Assembly: GCA_014649555.1 (NCBI GenBank)
Contig: BMTG01000002.1
Location: 62,001 to 126,000, forward strand
Direction: 5' to 3'
Source: Streptomyces globisporus
GTDB taxonomy: Bacteria > Actinomycetota > Actinomycetes > Streptomycetales > Streptomycetaceae
DNA length: 64,000 nt
How positions within the stretch are numbered: the stretch's first letter is position 1; the number at the start of each line of letters is the position of its first letter. The notes below the pieces were generated by a model that saw nothing but the letters and a program-made list of their open reading frames with translations, did no database searches and had not been told where the DNA came from. Positions 1 through 8,428 of the stretch are shown here, in pieces. A program made the position numbers and the translations under genes.

Positions 1-2235
1 GGCGAACAGAACGTCACCGCGTTCCCGGTCCCCCTCGCCCAGGCCGCCACCTTCGACGAGGACCTGACGCGCCGTATCGGGGTCGCCATCGGCACCGAGG
101 GACGCGCCAAGGGGTACAACAGCCTCCTCGGGCCGACCATCGATCTGACGCGGACCTGGCACTTCGGGCGCCAGGCCGAGAGCCTGGGAGAAGACCCGTT
201 CCTCGCGGGCCGCCTCGGCGCCGCCCTCACCACCGGCATGCAGAGCCGTCAGGTCACGGCCACGGTCAAGCACTTCGCGGCCTACACCCAGGAAGTGAAC
301 CGCTTCTTCAGCGACACCCTGGTGTCCGACCGCGCGATGCACGAGATCTACCAAGCGCCCTTCCGCCGCGTCATCGCGGCCGCGCCCACCACCTCGGTCA
401 TGATGGCCTATCCCAAGATCAACGGGACCTTCGCCACCCAGAGCCCCACCCTCTTCAACGACGTCAAGTCCCGTCTCGGCCTTCAGGGTTACACCGTCCC
501 TGACTTCTGGGCCGGCGACGACCAGGTAGCTGCCGCCAAGGCGGGCATGGACCTCGCGGGGCTCGGCCCCGGCGGCGTCAAGCTCGTACCCGGTGAGGTC
601 GCTCGCAGCGTGTCCACCGCACGGCTCGATGATGCCGCACGCCGCATCCTCGTCACCATGTTCGCCAACGGCCTCATGGACAACCCGGTCCCGGCGCCGG
701 CTCAAGACGTCAGCACCGCCGAACACAAGAGCCTCGCCCACGAAGCAGCCCTCGCCTCCACCGTGCTGCTGGCCAACCGTTCCTCAGCCCTGCCTCTGCC
801 CACCAGGCTCAGGTCGCTCGCCGTCATCGGGCCCGCCGTAACTGATGCGCTCACCGGCGTCGCCGGCTCCACCTACGTCGACCCTGGCACTTGGACCACT
901 CCCCTGCAGGCCATCAAGACCCGCGCCGGCAGCGGCATCACCGTCACCCACGCCCAAGGCACCACCGGCGACGTCCCCCTCAGCACCGTTCCCTCCAGCG
1001 TGCTGCGCACCACCGGTAAGGCCCCCGGCCTCACCGGCCGCTACTACGCCTCCCCCGAGCCCACCGGCACACCGGTCGCCACCCGCACCGACACTGTCAT
1101 CGACTTCACCAGCACTCCGGTCGACACCCTTCCCGCAGTCTGGTCCGCGACCTGGTCAGGCACGCTGACCCCGACGCACAGCGGCCTGCACCGCTTCTCC
1201 CTCCTGGCCGCGGGCACCGCCACCCTGAAGATCAACGGCGTCACCGTAGTCACCGGATCCCGTGGCACACGACGTTTCTTCCTCGGCACGTACGACTATC
1301 CCCTCCAGGGCACCATCGACCTGGCCGCGGGCAGAACCGTGTCAGTCGAACTCACCTACAGCAACGCCACCGCCGACCCCGGCACCAGCGGCCTCACCCT
1401 CGGCTGGCAGCCCGGATCCCTGATACCTGCCGCCGTCCAGGCCGCCACCAAGGCCGAGGCCGCCGTCGTCTTCGTCAACCGCATCGCCGGCGAAGCCATG
1501 GACCACGAACAGCTCACCCTCCCCGGGGACCAGAACCAGCTCATCACCGCCGTCGCCGCCGCGAACTCCCGCACCATCGTCGTCCTGAACACGGACGGCC
1601 CCGTCGCGATGCCCTGGCTGAACGACGTCGAGGCCGTCATCCAGACCTGGTACGGAGGCCGCGGCATGGGCACCGCCCTCGCGGCCGTCCTGTTCGGCGA
1701 CAGCGACCCCTCGGGCAGGCTGCCCATCACCTTCCCCACCGACGCCTCTCAAGGCCCCGGCACAACGACGGCGACGTACCCGGGCAAGAACGGCACCGTC
1801 TCCTTCGACGAGGGAACCGCCATCGGCTACCGCTACTACGACACCAAGGGGCAGCAACCCAAGTTCCCCTTCGGGCACGGCCTCTCCTACACGACCTTCG
1901 CCCACGGCTCCCCCGAAGCCTCCTACAGTGCCGCCAGCAGGACCGTGGCCCTCTCCGTCACCGTCACCAACAGCGGTAACCGCCCAGGCACCGAGGTCGT
2001 CCAGGTCTACGCCACCCTTCCCACGGCCGCGGCCGCCGAGCCGCGCCGACTCGTCGCTTTCCGTAAGACGAATCTCGCACCCGGAGCCAGCCGGCGTCTC
2101 ACCTTCACCATCCCCACCGACGACCTCACCGTCTGGACGTCCGGAGCGTGGGCCTTGGTCCCCGGCCTCTACACCTTCGCCACGGCACGCCACTCCCGAG
2201 CCATCACCGCGCAGAGGAACCTCACCATCGGCTGA
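1..2235 (+). CDS. Glycoside hydrolase family 3 (beta-glucosidase type) with PA14 insert, 5'-partial
   Basis: The frame is open from base 1, so the N terminus and any signal peptide lie outside the window; about 744 residues are visible. The start of the visible part is the GH3 TIM barrel, with KHF at about base 268 and a VPDFWAG block in which the Asp at 502-504 is the expected catalytic nucleophile (family pattern SDW). A PA14-like carbohydrate-binding insert lies at about bases 1030-1400 (GRYY, TLTPTHSG, LKING). The GH3 C-terminal sandwich follows with HEQLTLPGDQ and ends in a fibronectin-III-like module (about 1930-2230). GH3 enzymes of this build release terminal beta-linked sugars from oligosaccharides; the exact substrate cannot be read. 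Nothing directly downstream is co-transcribed. Confidence 0.9.
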   Translation, partial: GEQNVTAFPVPLAQAATFDEDLTRRIGVAIGTEGRAKGYNSLLGPTIDLTRTWHFGRQAESLGEDPFLAGRLGAALTTGMQSRQVTATVKHFAAYTQEVNRFFSDTLVSDRAMHEIYQAPFRRVIAAAPTTSVMMAYPKINGTFATQSPTLFNDVKSRLGLQGYTVPDFWAGDDQVAAAKAGMDLAGLGPGGVKLVPGEVARSVSTARLDDAARRILVTMFANGLMDNPVPAPAQDVSTAEHKSLAHEAALASTVLLANRSSALPLPTRLRSLAVIGPAVTDALTGVAGSTYVDPGTWTTPLQAIKTRAGSGITVTHAQGTTGDVPLSTVPSSVLRTTGKAPGLTGRYYASPEPTGTPVATRTDTVIDFTSTPVDTLPAVWSATWSGTLTPTHSGLHRFSLLAAGTATLKINGVTVVTGSRGTRRFFLGTYDYPLQGTIDLAAGRTVSVELTYSNATADPGTSGLTLGWQPGSLIPAAVQAATKAEAAVVFVNRIAGEAMDHEQLTLPGDQNQLITAVAAANSRTIVVLNTDGPVAMPWLNDVEAVIQTWYGGRGMGTALAAVLFGDSDPSGRLPITFPTDASQGPGTTTATYPGKNGTVSFDEGTAIGYRYYDTKGQQPKFPFGHGLSYTTFAHGSPEASYSAASRTVALSVTVTNSGNRPGTEVVQVYATLPTAAAAEPRRLVAFRKTNLAPGASRRLTFTIPTDDLTVWTSGAWALVPGLYTFATARHSRAITAQRNLTIG

Positions 2236-3043
2236 ACTGGCAGGAGAGTGACGGGCAGGCAGCAGGGGGCGAGCCGACAGGCCATGCTTTGGCCTGCGGT
2301 CCCATCAGCCCCCGTGGAACGTCACGAGACGACCATGGGGGCAGCCCCGCAAACTACCCTCTCCCACGGCTTTTGGCGTATTTCTCCGCTGCGAGAGCGT
2401 CGTCCAGGACCGCGACGTAGGTCTGCGGCGGTGTTGACTCCGGCGTTCCGGGGCCGCAGCCGCCCGGACATGCTCGCCGGTGTTGGCCAGGTAGCCCGCG
2501 CCAGCGGGAGGTGCCGAAACCGTTTTGCTCACCCGTGGGTAATCCGTCATCTTGCGCTGTCGGGGCCGCCACAACTTCGCGGACTCCTCAGCCGTCTGCC
2601 GCCCCGAGCCGCGCCCGGCTCGGGGCGGCGACGATGGACAACACGCGGCGTCAGCCGCGAGTCGTCAGCCACCTCATCTGCGCCTGCTCGTGGTGGAGGC
2701 CGCCACCCTCGTGGTCGTTGAAGTCGGTCCTCCGGCCTTCCCCAGTGCTCGTGGACAGTGAGTGCAGCACCATTGACGCTTCAACGACTTCGTCCGGGAC
2801 CGGTCCCCGGCAGTCGGGCGGCAGATGGCTACCATCACCTGACTGGCCATCAGGAAAGTCAGCAAGAGGTCAGCATCGATCCGATTGGACCCTGACACAC
2901 AAGCTCAAACACGAGACTCGATGCGCCTCCTCTCACACCCCATAGACCCCCGAGCACCCTGCACCAGGACGGAGGGCGGATCGGGGCCCAGCATGGCGGT
3001 CGCCAGTGGAAGCACGACCAGCCCGCCTATAGGTTTCCGCAGG
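2236..3043. other. 808-bp region without a supported gene
   Basis: The stretch lies between the end of the GH3 gene and the end of the convergent pirin gene. GC content and codon pattern are less regular than in the neighbours, and short open frames exist on both strands. None combines a ribosome-binding site, third-position GC bias and a recognisable motif. It could be decayed coding sequence, but I cannot name a parent family. Confidence 0.5.
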
Positions 3044-4009
3044 TCAGCGCACTCGTCCGCGTGGCTTCAGCGGGGTCGTGGGCAGTTCCGGGGCGGGCAG
3101 GCGGGCACCGTCGTAGCCCCGCACCTCGCCGAACCGCGAGCCCTTCTCCCAGTCTTTTCGCGCCTGTACGATCTCCTCACCGGACCGGGCGATGAAGTTC
3201 CAGAACATCACGAGCTCCTCCTCGAAAGGCTCGCCGCCCAGGAGCATCAGACCGGCGTCGGAGACGGCGCGCAGCGGCAGTTCGGTGCGGCCGCAGCCGA
3301 GGTAGAGCATCGAGCCGGGCAGCACGGGGACGCCGTCAACCTCGGCCTCGCCCGACATGGACAGGACCGCGTACTCGAAGTCGGGGTCCAGGGGCAGGCG
3401 GGTTTCGGCGCCTCCGGTCAGGGAGAGGTCGGCGCCGACGATCGGTGTGTACGCCGTACCGGGCGAGGCCGCTCCGTCCAGTTCGCCGAGGATGACGGTG
3501 GCGGACAGGCCGGGGGCGGTGACGACGGGCAGGTCCACATGGTGCTGGAAGTGCGGCTCGACGTGGCGGTGCGCGTCCGGAAGGGCCACCCAGAGCTGCG
3601 CTCCGTGCAGAAGCCGGGCGTGTTCCTTCGGGCTCTCCTCGGAATGGCTGATGGCGCGGCCCGAGGTCATCAGGCCCAGTTCTCGGGGGCGTACCGTCTG
3701 CAGACTGCCCAGGCTGTCCCGGTGGAGCACCTCCCCCTCGTGGAGCCAGCTGACGGTCTGGAGGCCCATGTGCGGATGCGGCGGGACCTGCATGCCCGGT
3801 TCGTCGGCGATGTCGTCAGGACCGTAGTGGTCCACGAAGGCCCATGCGCCCACCATCCGCCGGCCGAGGTTGGGCAGCAGACGGCGGACCTCGGTGGACT
3901 CGCCCAGCGGGACGCGGCGGGGAGCCAGCAGTTCACGGACGGGCTCGGCGACGACGAAACCCCGCCCGCCGCAGACGGAGGGCGTGGCCTGGCGATCGAG
4001 ATTGCTCAT
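3044..4009 (-). CDS. Pirin family protein
   Basis: 321 residues from the ATG at 4009; a frame upstream of this ATG is open but has no pirin-like sequence, so MSNLDRQ is taken as the start. The bicupin N-terminal domain shows PPHPHMGLQT (His78, His80) and ISHSEE (His122, Glu124). These four are the expected metal ligands of pirins, with the same spacing as in characterised members. Pirins are iron-binding cupins; some bacterial ones have quercetinase activity or bind enzyme partners. The C-terminal pirin domain ends with FWNFIARS. The gene is divergent from a TPR gene across a 147-bp gap that contains a sigma-R-type promoter pointing the other way. A redox-linked role is inference. Confidence 0.85.
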   Translation of the reverse strand: MSNLDRQATPSVCGGRGFVVAEPVRELLAPRRVPLGESTEVRRLLPNLGRRMVGAWAFVDHYGPDDIADEPGMQVPPHPHMGLQTVSWLHEGEVLHRDSLGSLQTVRPRELGLMTSGRAISHSEESPKEHARLLHGAQLWVALPDAHRHVEPHFQHHVDLPVVTAPGLSATVILGELDGAASPGTAYTPIVGADLSLTGGAETRLPLDPDFEYAVLSMSGEAEVDGVPVLPGSMLYLGCGRTELPLRAVSDAGLMLLGGEPFEEELVMFWNFIARSGEEIVQARKDWEKGSRFGEVRGYDGARLPAPELPTTPLKPRGRVR

Positions 4010-4068
4010 GGCGCTCAACCTATTCCCGTAGCGGCGTGGCGCACCGGGTCCCACGCCAGAATTTTAGT

Positions 4069-4094
4069 GGAATGTTCAACCAGTGTGCGGTGTT
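4069..4094 (+). promoter_or_regulatory. Candidate sigma-R-type promoter (GGAAT-N18-GTT)
   Basis: GGAAT at 4069-4073 and GTT at 4092-4094 are separated by exactly 18 bases. This matches the known Streptomyces sigma-R (thiol-oxidative stress) consensus GGAAT-N18/19-GTT. It would start transcription near 4100, about 55 bases before the TPR gene. Confidence 0.5.
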
Positions 4095-4156
4095 GTCATG
4101 GCTGAACGTACGGCGGGGCGGTCCGGAGAGGGTCCGCTCCACACGAAGGAGGACAC

Positions 4157-4522
4157 GTGAGCGAGACCGAGACCTACTACGAGTTCGGCACCGCCGCCGA
4201 CCGGTGGGACCGGGCGCAGATGTTCTTCGAGGCGAAGGAGTACCTGACGGCCGCGCGGATCCTGGGCGGACTCGTCGAGGAGGTGCCGGAGCACGTCGCG
4301 CCGCGGCTGCTGCTGGCCCGCTCCTACTACCACTCCGCCCGGCTGGGAAGGGCGGAGGAGGAGCTGCGGCGGATCCTGGAGCTGGACCCGGTGGAGACGT
4401 ACGCGCACCTCATGCTGGGCCGGACACTGGAGCGCCAGGGGCGCAGCGCCGACGCCGCACCGCACCTGCGGACGGCCGCGGCCCTCACGGGCGATTTCGG
4501 CCCCGGAGCCGAACGCTCCTGA
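4157..4522 (+). CDS. Small tetratricopeptide repeat protein
   Basis: 121 residues starting at GTG 4157, with a strong GAAGGAGG eight bases upstream (4145-4152). Most of the chain is helical TPR sequence: roughly residues 15-50 (RAQMFFEAKEYLTAARIL), 51-84 (LLLARSYYHSARLGRAEEEL) and 85-115 (YAHLMLGRTLERQGR). TPRs are protein-protein interaction scaffolds, and no catalytic domain is present. A sigma-R-type promoter lies about 60 bases upstream and a perfect terminator follows, so the gene looks monocistronic. The partner is unknown. Confidence 0.85.
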   Translation: MSETETYYEFGTAADRWDRAQMFFEAKEYLTAARILGGLVEEVPEHVAPRLLLARSYYHSARLGRAEEELRRILELDPVETYAHLMLGRTLERQGRSADAAPHLRTAAALTGDFGPGAERS

Positions 4523-4543
4523 GCCGCCGCCCCGCGTCATCTG

Positions 4544-4573
4544 CCGGGCCCGCACCCTTCGGTGCGGGCCCGG
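4544..4573 (+). terminator. Intrinsic-type terminator hairpin
   Basis: Perfect 13-bp GC-rich stem with a CTTC loop (4557-4560), 22 bases after the TPR stop codon, followed by TCTCCTTT. Confidence 0.85.
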
Positions 4574-4578
4574 TCTCC

Positions 4579-4607
4579 TTTACCCGCCGGTACGGGCATC
4601 GGACAAT
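4579..4607 (+). promoter_or_regulatory. Candidate HrdB-type promoter for the lipoprotein gene
   Basis: TTTACC at 4579-4584 and GACAAT at 4602-4607 are spaced 17 bases apart, close to the streptomycete vegetative consensus. It ends 27 bases before the ATG at 4635. Confidence 0.5.
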
Positions 4608-4634
4608 GGGATCTCCAGGACGAAGGGGTGGGGG

Positions 4635-5300
4635 ATGAAGGGATCAGGGAGCGCCGCGTTACGCCGGGCGCGGACGGCCGCGCTCATCGGGCTGGCGGTG
4701 GTGGTCTCGGCAGGCTGCTCCGGCGGTGACGGCGGCGGGACGAAGGGGGAGGCGGCAGAGCTGCGTGTTCGTCCGCCGGGGGTCCACAGCTGGACCGCCG
4801 AGCCGTGCCGCCTCCTCACGGGCGCACCGCCCGCCGAAGGCTTCACCCTCGGCAGCGCCACCGACTCCGCCTCCCCCGAAGCCCGGGAGGACATCGGCGA
4901 GAGCGGCGGCCGGCCGCTCTACCGGCGGACCGGCTGCCTCGCGGATCTCAAGGCCCCGGACGGCTCGTTCTGGAAGCTCAGCGCCACGGCGTCGGTGTAC
5001 GAGGACTCCGAGCCCGCCCGCCACGCCTACCGCGTCAAGGAGGATCTCGACCGCGCCCACGGGCGCGGGCCCGAGAAGGTGCACGACACCGCCTACGCGC
5101 TACCGGCCGACGACCGGGGCCGCCCCGGCCGCACCCTCCTCCTGTGGAACGGTGACCTGGTGCTCACGGTGTCCGCGTACGCACCGCACGGCAGCACGGA
5201 GCGCGAGGTACGGAAGGACCTCGAACAGATCCTCGGGAACGCGGCCCGCCGCATCGAGGACGGCCTACGCGACCACGACGCCCCCTCCCCCGCCCCCTGA
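4635..5300 (+). CDS. Secreted lipoprotein with a TTA codon, function unknown
   Basis: 221 residues. The N terminus has positive charges (RRAR), a hydrophobic stretch and the lipobox VSAGC (Cys at residue 28), so the mature protein should be lipid-anchored outside the membrane. Two further Cys in the mature part (PCRLLTG and RTGCLADL) could form a disulfide; this is reminiscent of small DUF3558-type actinobacterial lipoproteins, but I cannot assign the family with confidence. Codon 9 is TTA (4659-4661), the leucine codon read by the bldA tRNA, which suggests developmental control. The ATG has a purine-rich GGGGTGGGGG immediately upstream. Confidence 0.75.
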   Translation: MKGSGSAALRRARTAALIGLAVVVSAGCSGGDGGGTKGEAAELRVRPPGVHSWTAEPCRLLTGAPPAEGFTLGSATDSASPEAREDIGESGGRPLYRRTGCLADLKAPDGSFWKLSATASVYEDSEPARHAYRVKEDLDRAHGRGPEKVHDTAYALPADDRGRPGRTLLLWNGDLVLTVSAYAPHGSTEREVRKDLEQILGNAARRIEDGLRDHDAPSPAP

Positions 5301-5360
5301 TGCCAGGCCTCCGGAGCTCCTGAGCCCTCGCGCCCTACGCCCCGAGGTCAGGCCTCCGGG

Positions 5361-6092
5361 TCAGGCGTTCGCCACCCGGTCGAGCCACTCCTTCATCAGC
5401 GCCGCCTCGGCGGTGCTCAGCCCCGCCCCGTGCTCCTTCCGCAGGAGGGCGCTCAACCGGGCCGCCGCCGTGGGGACTTCGGCGTCCGCGGGTGCGCTCG
5501 GCGACTGTTCCCGCGGTGGTTCCGGAGTGAGCACCGTCGCGTACAGCGCGTCCCGCACCCGGCGGGATACCTCGATGTCGTCGAACGTCGCCGGGCGGGA
5601 CACCAGCATCAGCGCCACGCCCACGTTGGCCGACATGATCATCTGGGCGGCCAGCTCGGGCGCGACGCGTATCCGGCCCTGGGCGGCGGCCCGTTCGAGG
5701 TCCCCCGTCAGGATCCGGTGGGACTCCAGCGCCGCGGCGGGCGGTGTGCGCATCGCCGGCGAGTTCATCAGCCGGTAGAGATTGCGGTTGTCGAGGGCGA
5801 AGGCGACATGACTGTCCCACCCTCGACGCAGGTCCTCGACGGCGTCCGTCGTCTCGCCGCGCTCCCTCTTCGTCGCCAGGTACTTCTCGAAGCCGTGGTC
5901 GACGACGGCCGACAGCAGTCCTTCCTTGTCGCCGAAGTGGCGGTAGAGGGCCGGTGCGCCCACCTTCGCGGCCTCGCACACGGCGCGCGTGGAGATGTCG
6001 CCGTCGGGCGATTCCCTGACCAGGGTGGCGGCCACTTCCAGGATGCGTGTCCGGGTACTCGTGCTCACCGGAGGGACGCTATCAAGCGGCAC
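5361..6092 (-). CDS. TetR/AcrR family transcriptional regulator
   Basis: 243 residues from GTG 6092 (GAGGG six bases upstream); an in-frame GTG at codon 9 is an alternative. The N-terminal DNA-binding domain is typical: RTRILEVAATLV, then the recognition region VGAPALYRHFGDKEGLL at about residues 42-60. The rest is a ligand-binding domain of unknown specificity. The gene follows an SDR gene on the same strand with only eight bases between, so the two are one operon. A 26-bp near-perfect palindrome upstream of the SDR gene is the likely operator, implying autoregulation of enzyme and repressor together. Confidence 0.88.
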   Translation of the reverse strand: MPLDSVPPVSTSTRTRILEVAATLVRESPDGDISTRAVCEAAKVGAPALYRHFGDKEGLLSAVVDHGFEKYLATKRERGETTDAVEDLRRGWDSHVAFALDNRNLYRLMNSPAMRTPPAAALESHRILTGDLERAAAQGRIRVAPELAAQMIMSANVGVALMLVSRPATFDDIEVSRRVRDALYATVLTPEPPREQSPSAPADAEVPTAAARLSALLRKEHGAGLSTAEAALMKEWLDRVANA

Positions 6093-6100
6093 GGCGGCCC

Positions 6101-6862
6101 TCAGACGATGCCGCCGTTGGCCCGCAGCACCTGCCCGTTGACCCAGCGGGCCGGGCCGGCGAGGAAGGAGACCACCTCGGCTATGTCCTGCGGGGTCCCC
6201 AGCCGTTCCAGCGGCGGCTGGGCGGCCATCCGTGCGACGGTCTCCTCGTCCTTGCCGTCCAGGAAGAGGGCGGTGGCGGTCGGCCCCGGAGCCACGGCGT
6301 TGACCGTGATGTCCCGGCCGCGCAGCTCCCGGGCGAGGACCAGGGTCATGGCCTCGACGGCGCCCTTGGTCGCGGCGTACGCGGTGTAGCCGGGCAGGGC
6401 CAGCGACAGCACCGAGCTGGAGAAGTTGATGATGGCCCCGCCCGCGCGCAGCCGCCGCGCCGCCTGCTGGTCGACGACGAACGTGCCCCGGATGTTGGTG
6501 CGGTGCATCCGGTCGAGCGTGTCGAGTTCAAGTTCGGCCAGCGGGGCGAGTGCCATGACCCCCGCCGCGTGCACCACCACGTCGATCCCGCCGAACGCTT
6601 CCTCGGCGGCATCGAAGAGAGCGGCGACCGCCACCTCGTCGGCCACGTCCGCCTGCTGGGCGATGGCCTCGCCGCCCGCGGCGGTGATCGCGGCGACGGC
6701 GGCTTCGGCCTCGGTCTTGTTGCCCGCGTAGTTCACGATGACCGCGAAGCCGTCGGCGGCGAGCCGTTCGGCACTCTCGCGGCCGATGCCCCGGGATCCT
6801 CCGGTGACCACGGCCACCCGGCGAGGGGCGGATGTCGATGCGGTTGCGGACTGTTCGGTCAT
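6101..6862 (-). CDS. Short-chain dehydrogenase/reductase
   Basis: 253 residues with a complete classical SDR layout: cofactor motif TGGSRGIG at about residues 20-27, HAAG (NNAG equivalent) near 97, catalytic Ser in FSSS and the YAATK active-site pair near 160. The first basic and Asn-Tyr residues after the second strand (VNYAGNKTEA) resemble 3-ketoacyl-ACP-reductase-like SDRs that prefer NADPH; the substrate is not predictable. Its ATG has CCAGGAGC upstream. It heads a two-gene operon with the TetR regulator just downstream. Confidence 0.9.
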   Translation of the reverse strand: MTEQSATASTSAPRRVAVVTGGSRGIGRESAERLAADGFAVIVNYAGNKTEAEAAVAAITAAGGEAIAQQADVADEVAVAALFDAAEEAFGGIDVVVHAAGVMALAPLAELELDTLDRMHRTNIRGTFVVDQQAARRLRAGGAIINFSSSVLSLALPGYTAYAATKGAVEAMTLVLARELRGRDITVNAVAPGPTATALFLDGKDEETVARMAAQPPLERLGTPQDIAEVVSFLAGPARWVNGQVLRANGGIV

Positions 6863-6941
6863 GGCATTGCTCCTGGCGACTGGGGTCGCGGCCGTTCCGT
6901 GAAACCCGACGGAATCAACGCTAACACCAATGCGATAACGA

Positions 6942-6982
6942 CGCTACCTCTCGATCGTAGCGATGCTAATTAACATCGCTAC
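6942..6982. promoter_or_regulatory. Palindromic operator of the SDR-TetR operon
   Basis: Arms GTAGCGATG (6957-6965) and CATCGCTAC (6974-6982) form a 26-bp palindrome with one mismatched pair around TAATTA. An overlapping second dyad pairs CGCTAC (6942-6947) with GTAGCG (6957-6962). The site lies 80-120 bases upstream of the SDR start, in the most AT-rich patch of the region. TetR binding here is inference. Confidence 0.6.
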
Positions 6983-7016
6983 CCACCTCCGCACCCGCCC
7001 GCACCCGCCCGCACAC

Positions 7017-7053
7017 GACAGAACCCGCCGGATGCTCCCCGGCGGGTTCTGTC
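7017..7053 (-). terminator. Terminator hairpin downstream of cbtA
   Basis: Perfect 15-bp stem (7017-7031 with 7039-7053) and a 7-base loop, 43 bases past the cbtA stop codon on the minus strand. Confidence 0.8.
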
Positions 7054-7095
7054 ATGCACGTCTGTCACCACGTGCGCGCGTCGGCACGCGCGGGC

Positions 7096-7851
7096 TCAGC
7101 CCACCGCACTCGCGGTACGCGGCGCCGCCGCACGGGCGGCGGGAGTCAGAAGCCGCTCGGTGAGATAGCCGAAGACGATGCCGAAGGTGCTCCACAGCGT
7201 CGCCTGGACCGCCAGCGTCGAGAGCCGGAACTCCCACAGCAGGCTCGCCGGGAAGTCCTTGCCCACCTCGTCGAAGGAGGGCAGGAAGGCGTAGGCGAGA
7301 CCGATCAGCAGGACGAAACCGGCCACGACCGCGATGCTCGCGTTCCAGTTGCCCAGGCGGGGTGCGAGCCGCTTGCCGATGATGACGGCGGCGACGGCCA
7401 GCAGCACACTGAGGGCGACCATCAGGAAGAACAGGGTGGTTCGCTTGCCGATGGTGTCCGGGTTGCCGACGGCGGGCGGGTTCGCCGGGTACTTGAGGAA
7501 CGGTACGACGTAGACCGTGAGCAGGGCGGCGCCCGCGATCAGCGCCGCCGTGGCCCGGGGGCCGAAGTCGCCGATACGGCCCAGCGCGTAACAGAACACG
7601 AGCGCGGCGATTCCGCCCACCGCGACGCCGAAGACGAGGACGCCGGTGGCGAGTCCGCCGGTGGCCTGCATGGTGCGGCTGACCAACTCCTCGCCGCCGC
7701 CGTGGTCATGGCTGTGGGCCTCTTCCAGGGCGATGGCCGCGTCCACCTGGGACTCGCCGAGGAAGTAGGCGACGACGAGCGCGAGCGCGCCCGCGATCAG
7801 GCCCGCGAGCATGCCGCGCACGAGCAGGGCTCTGACAGATATGGGGTTCAC
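7096..7851 (-). CDS. cbtA: CbtA family cobalt transport membrane subunit
   Basis: 251 residues from GTG 7851, which has AGGAAA upstream; the longer frame to 7893 lacks a ribosome-binding site. About six hydrophobic segments are visible (for example LVRGMLAGLIAGALALVVAYFL cut short here, GGLATGVLVFGVAVGG, TAALIAGAALLTVY, VALSVLLAVAAVIIG, VVAGFVLLIGLAYAF). A His-rich loop AHSHDHGGG follows the first segment and could bind metal. CbtA works with the one-helix subunit CbtB in B12-regulated cobalt uptake in many actinobacteria and proteobacteria. Here cbtB lies directly upstream and a cobalamin riboswitch precedes both, which fixes the assignment well. Confidence 0.88.
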   Translation of the reverse strand: MNPISVRALLVRGMLAGLIAGALALVVAYFLGESQVDAAIALEEAHSHDHGGGEELVSRTMQATGGLATGVLVFGVAVGGIAALVFCYALGRIGDFGPRATAALIAGAALLTVYVVPFLKYPANPPAVGNPDTIGKRTTLFFLMVALSVLLAVAAVIIGKRLAPRLGNWNASIAVVAGFVLLIGLAYAFLPSFDEVGKDFPASLLWEFRLSTLAVQATLWSTFGIVFGYLTERLLTPAARAAAPRTASAVG

Positions 7852-7947
7852 GATGGTTTCCTGATTTCTCTTGCTTGCCACTGCCGGGCGCATCCGCTGA
7901 CTCCCCGGCGGATGTCTTCTCCGGCGGGGCCTGGTTCCTCAGGTGTC

Positions 7948-8163
7948 TCAGTGGCAGGGGAAACCGAGCAGGTGGCGGCCGTCGTGAACCCACTCGTGGA
8001 CGCCCTCGCCCGAGATGAGTGCGGTGGCGCCCTGTTCGGCGCCGACGAAGTACAGCAGGACGAGCATGAGAACGCCGAAGAAGACCGCCCACGGGGCAAG
8101 GGCCTTCGCCGAGATCGGGGTGATCCCGGATGTCCCCGTCGCGGAAACGGCGGACTGTGCCAT
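7948..8163 (-). CDS. cbtB: CbtB family cobalt transport subunit
   Basis: 71 residues with one transmembrane helix (APWAVFFGVLMLVLLYFVGA) and the diagnostic His-rich tail VHEWVHDGRHLLGFPCH, which places three His and a Cys where a metal could be captured. The ATG at 8163 has ACAGGAGG upstream. It is the first gene of the cbtBA operon, led by a cobalamin riboswitch, so cobalt uptake should be switched off when B12 is plentiful. Confidence 0.9.
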   Translation of the reverse strand: MAQSAVSATGTSGITPISAKALAPWAVFFGVLMLVLLYFVGAEQGATALISGEGVHEWVHDGRHLLGFPCH

Positions 8164-8204
8164 GGCAGAACCTCCTGTGGGAACACGCGTCCCTGTTGTG
8201 GTGC

Positions 8205-8325
8205 CTCAGACGAAGGTGGCGGGTCTGACTTCCCGCCCGAAGGCGGGTTCACAGTGGCGCGACCGTGCCGGATTCTCACCGGACTTCCGTCCCACCCTCG
8301 TCATGGTCGACGAGACCATACCGCC
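8205..8325 (-). ncRNA. Cobalamin riboswitch upstream of cbtBA
   Basis: On the minus strand the conserved core runs GGAAGTCCGGTGAGAATCC, CGGTCGCGCCACTGTGA, then a hairpin and GGGAAGTCAGACC. This is the B12-box pattern, with GCCACTG at 8252-8258. GGTCT (8313-8317) and AGACC (8222-8226) can pair as the closing P1 stem. It ends about 45 bases before the cbtB start, a position suited to control of translation or termination. Exact ends are approximate. Confidence 0.88.
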
Positions 8326-8428
8326 TGTACGCAGGCGCCGCCATGGTCAAATGTGCAGCGTCACGGAGGGCGGATTCCTTGGGGCGACAGGGCTGTGGGG
8401 CCCCTGATGCGGGATGGAAAGCAGGGAC

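Noticed and set aside
2248-2945. Several short open frames in the 0.8-kb gap after the GH3 gene
   Set aside because: None has a ribosome-binding site, coding-type codon bias or family motif, and several overlap one another on both strands.
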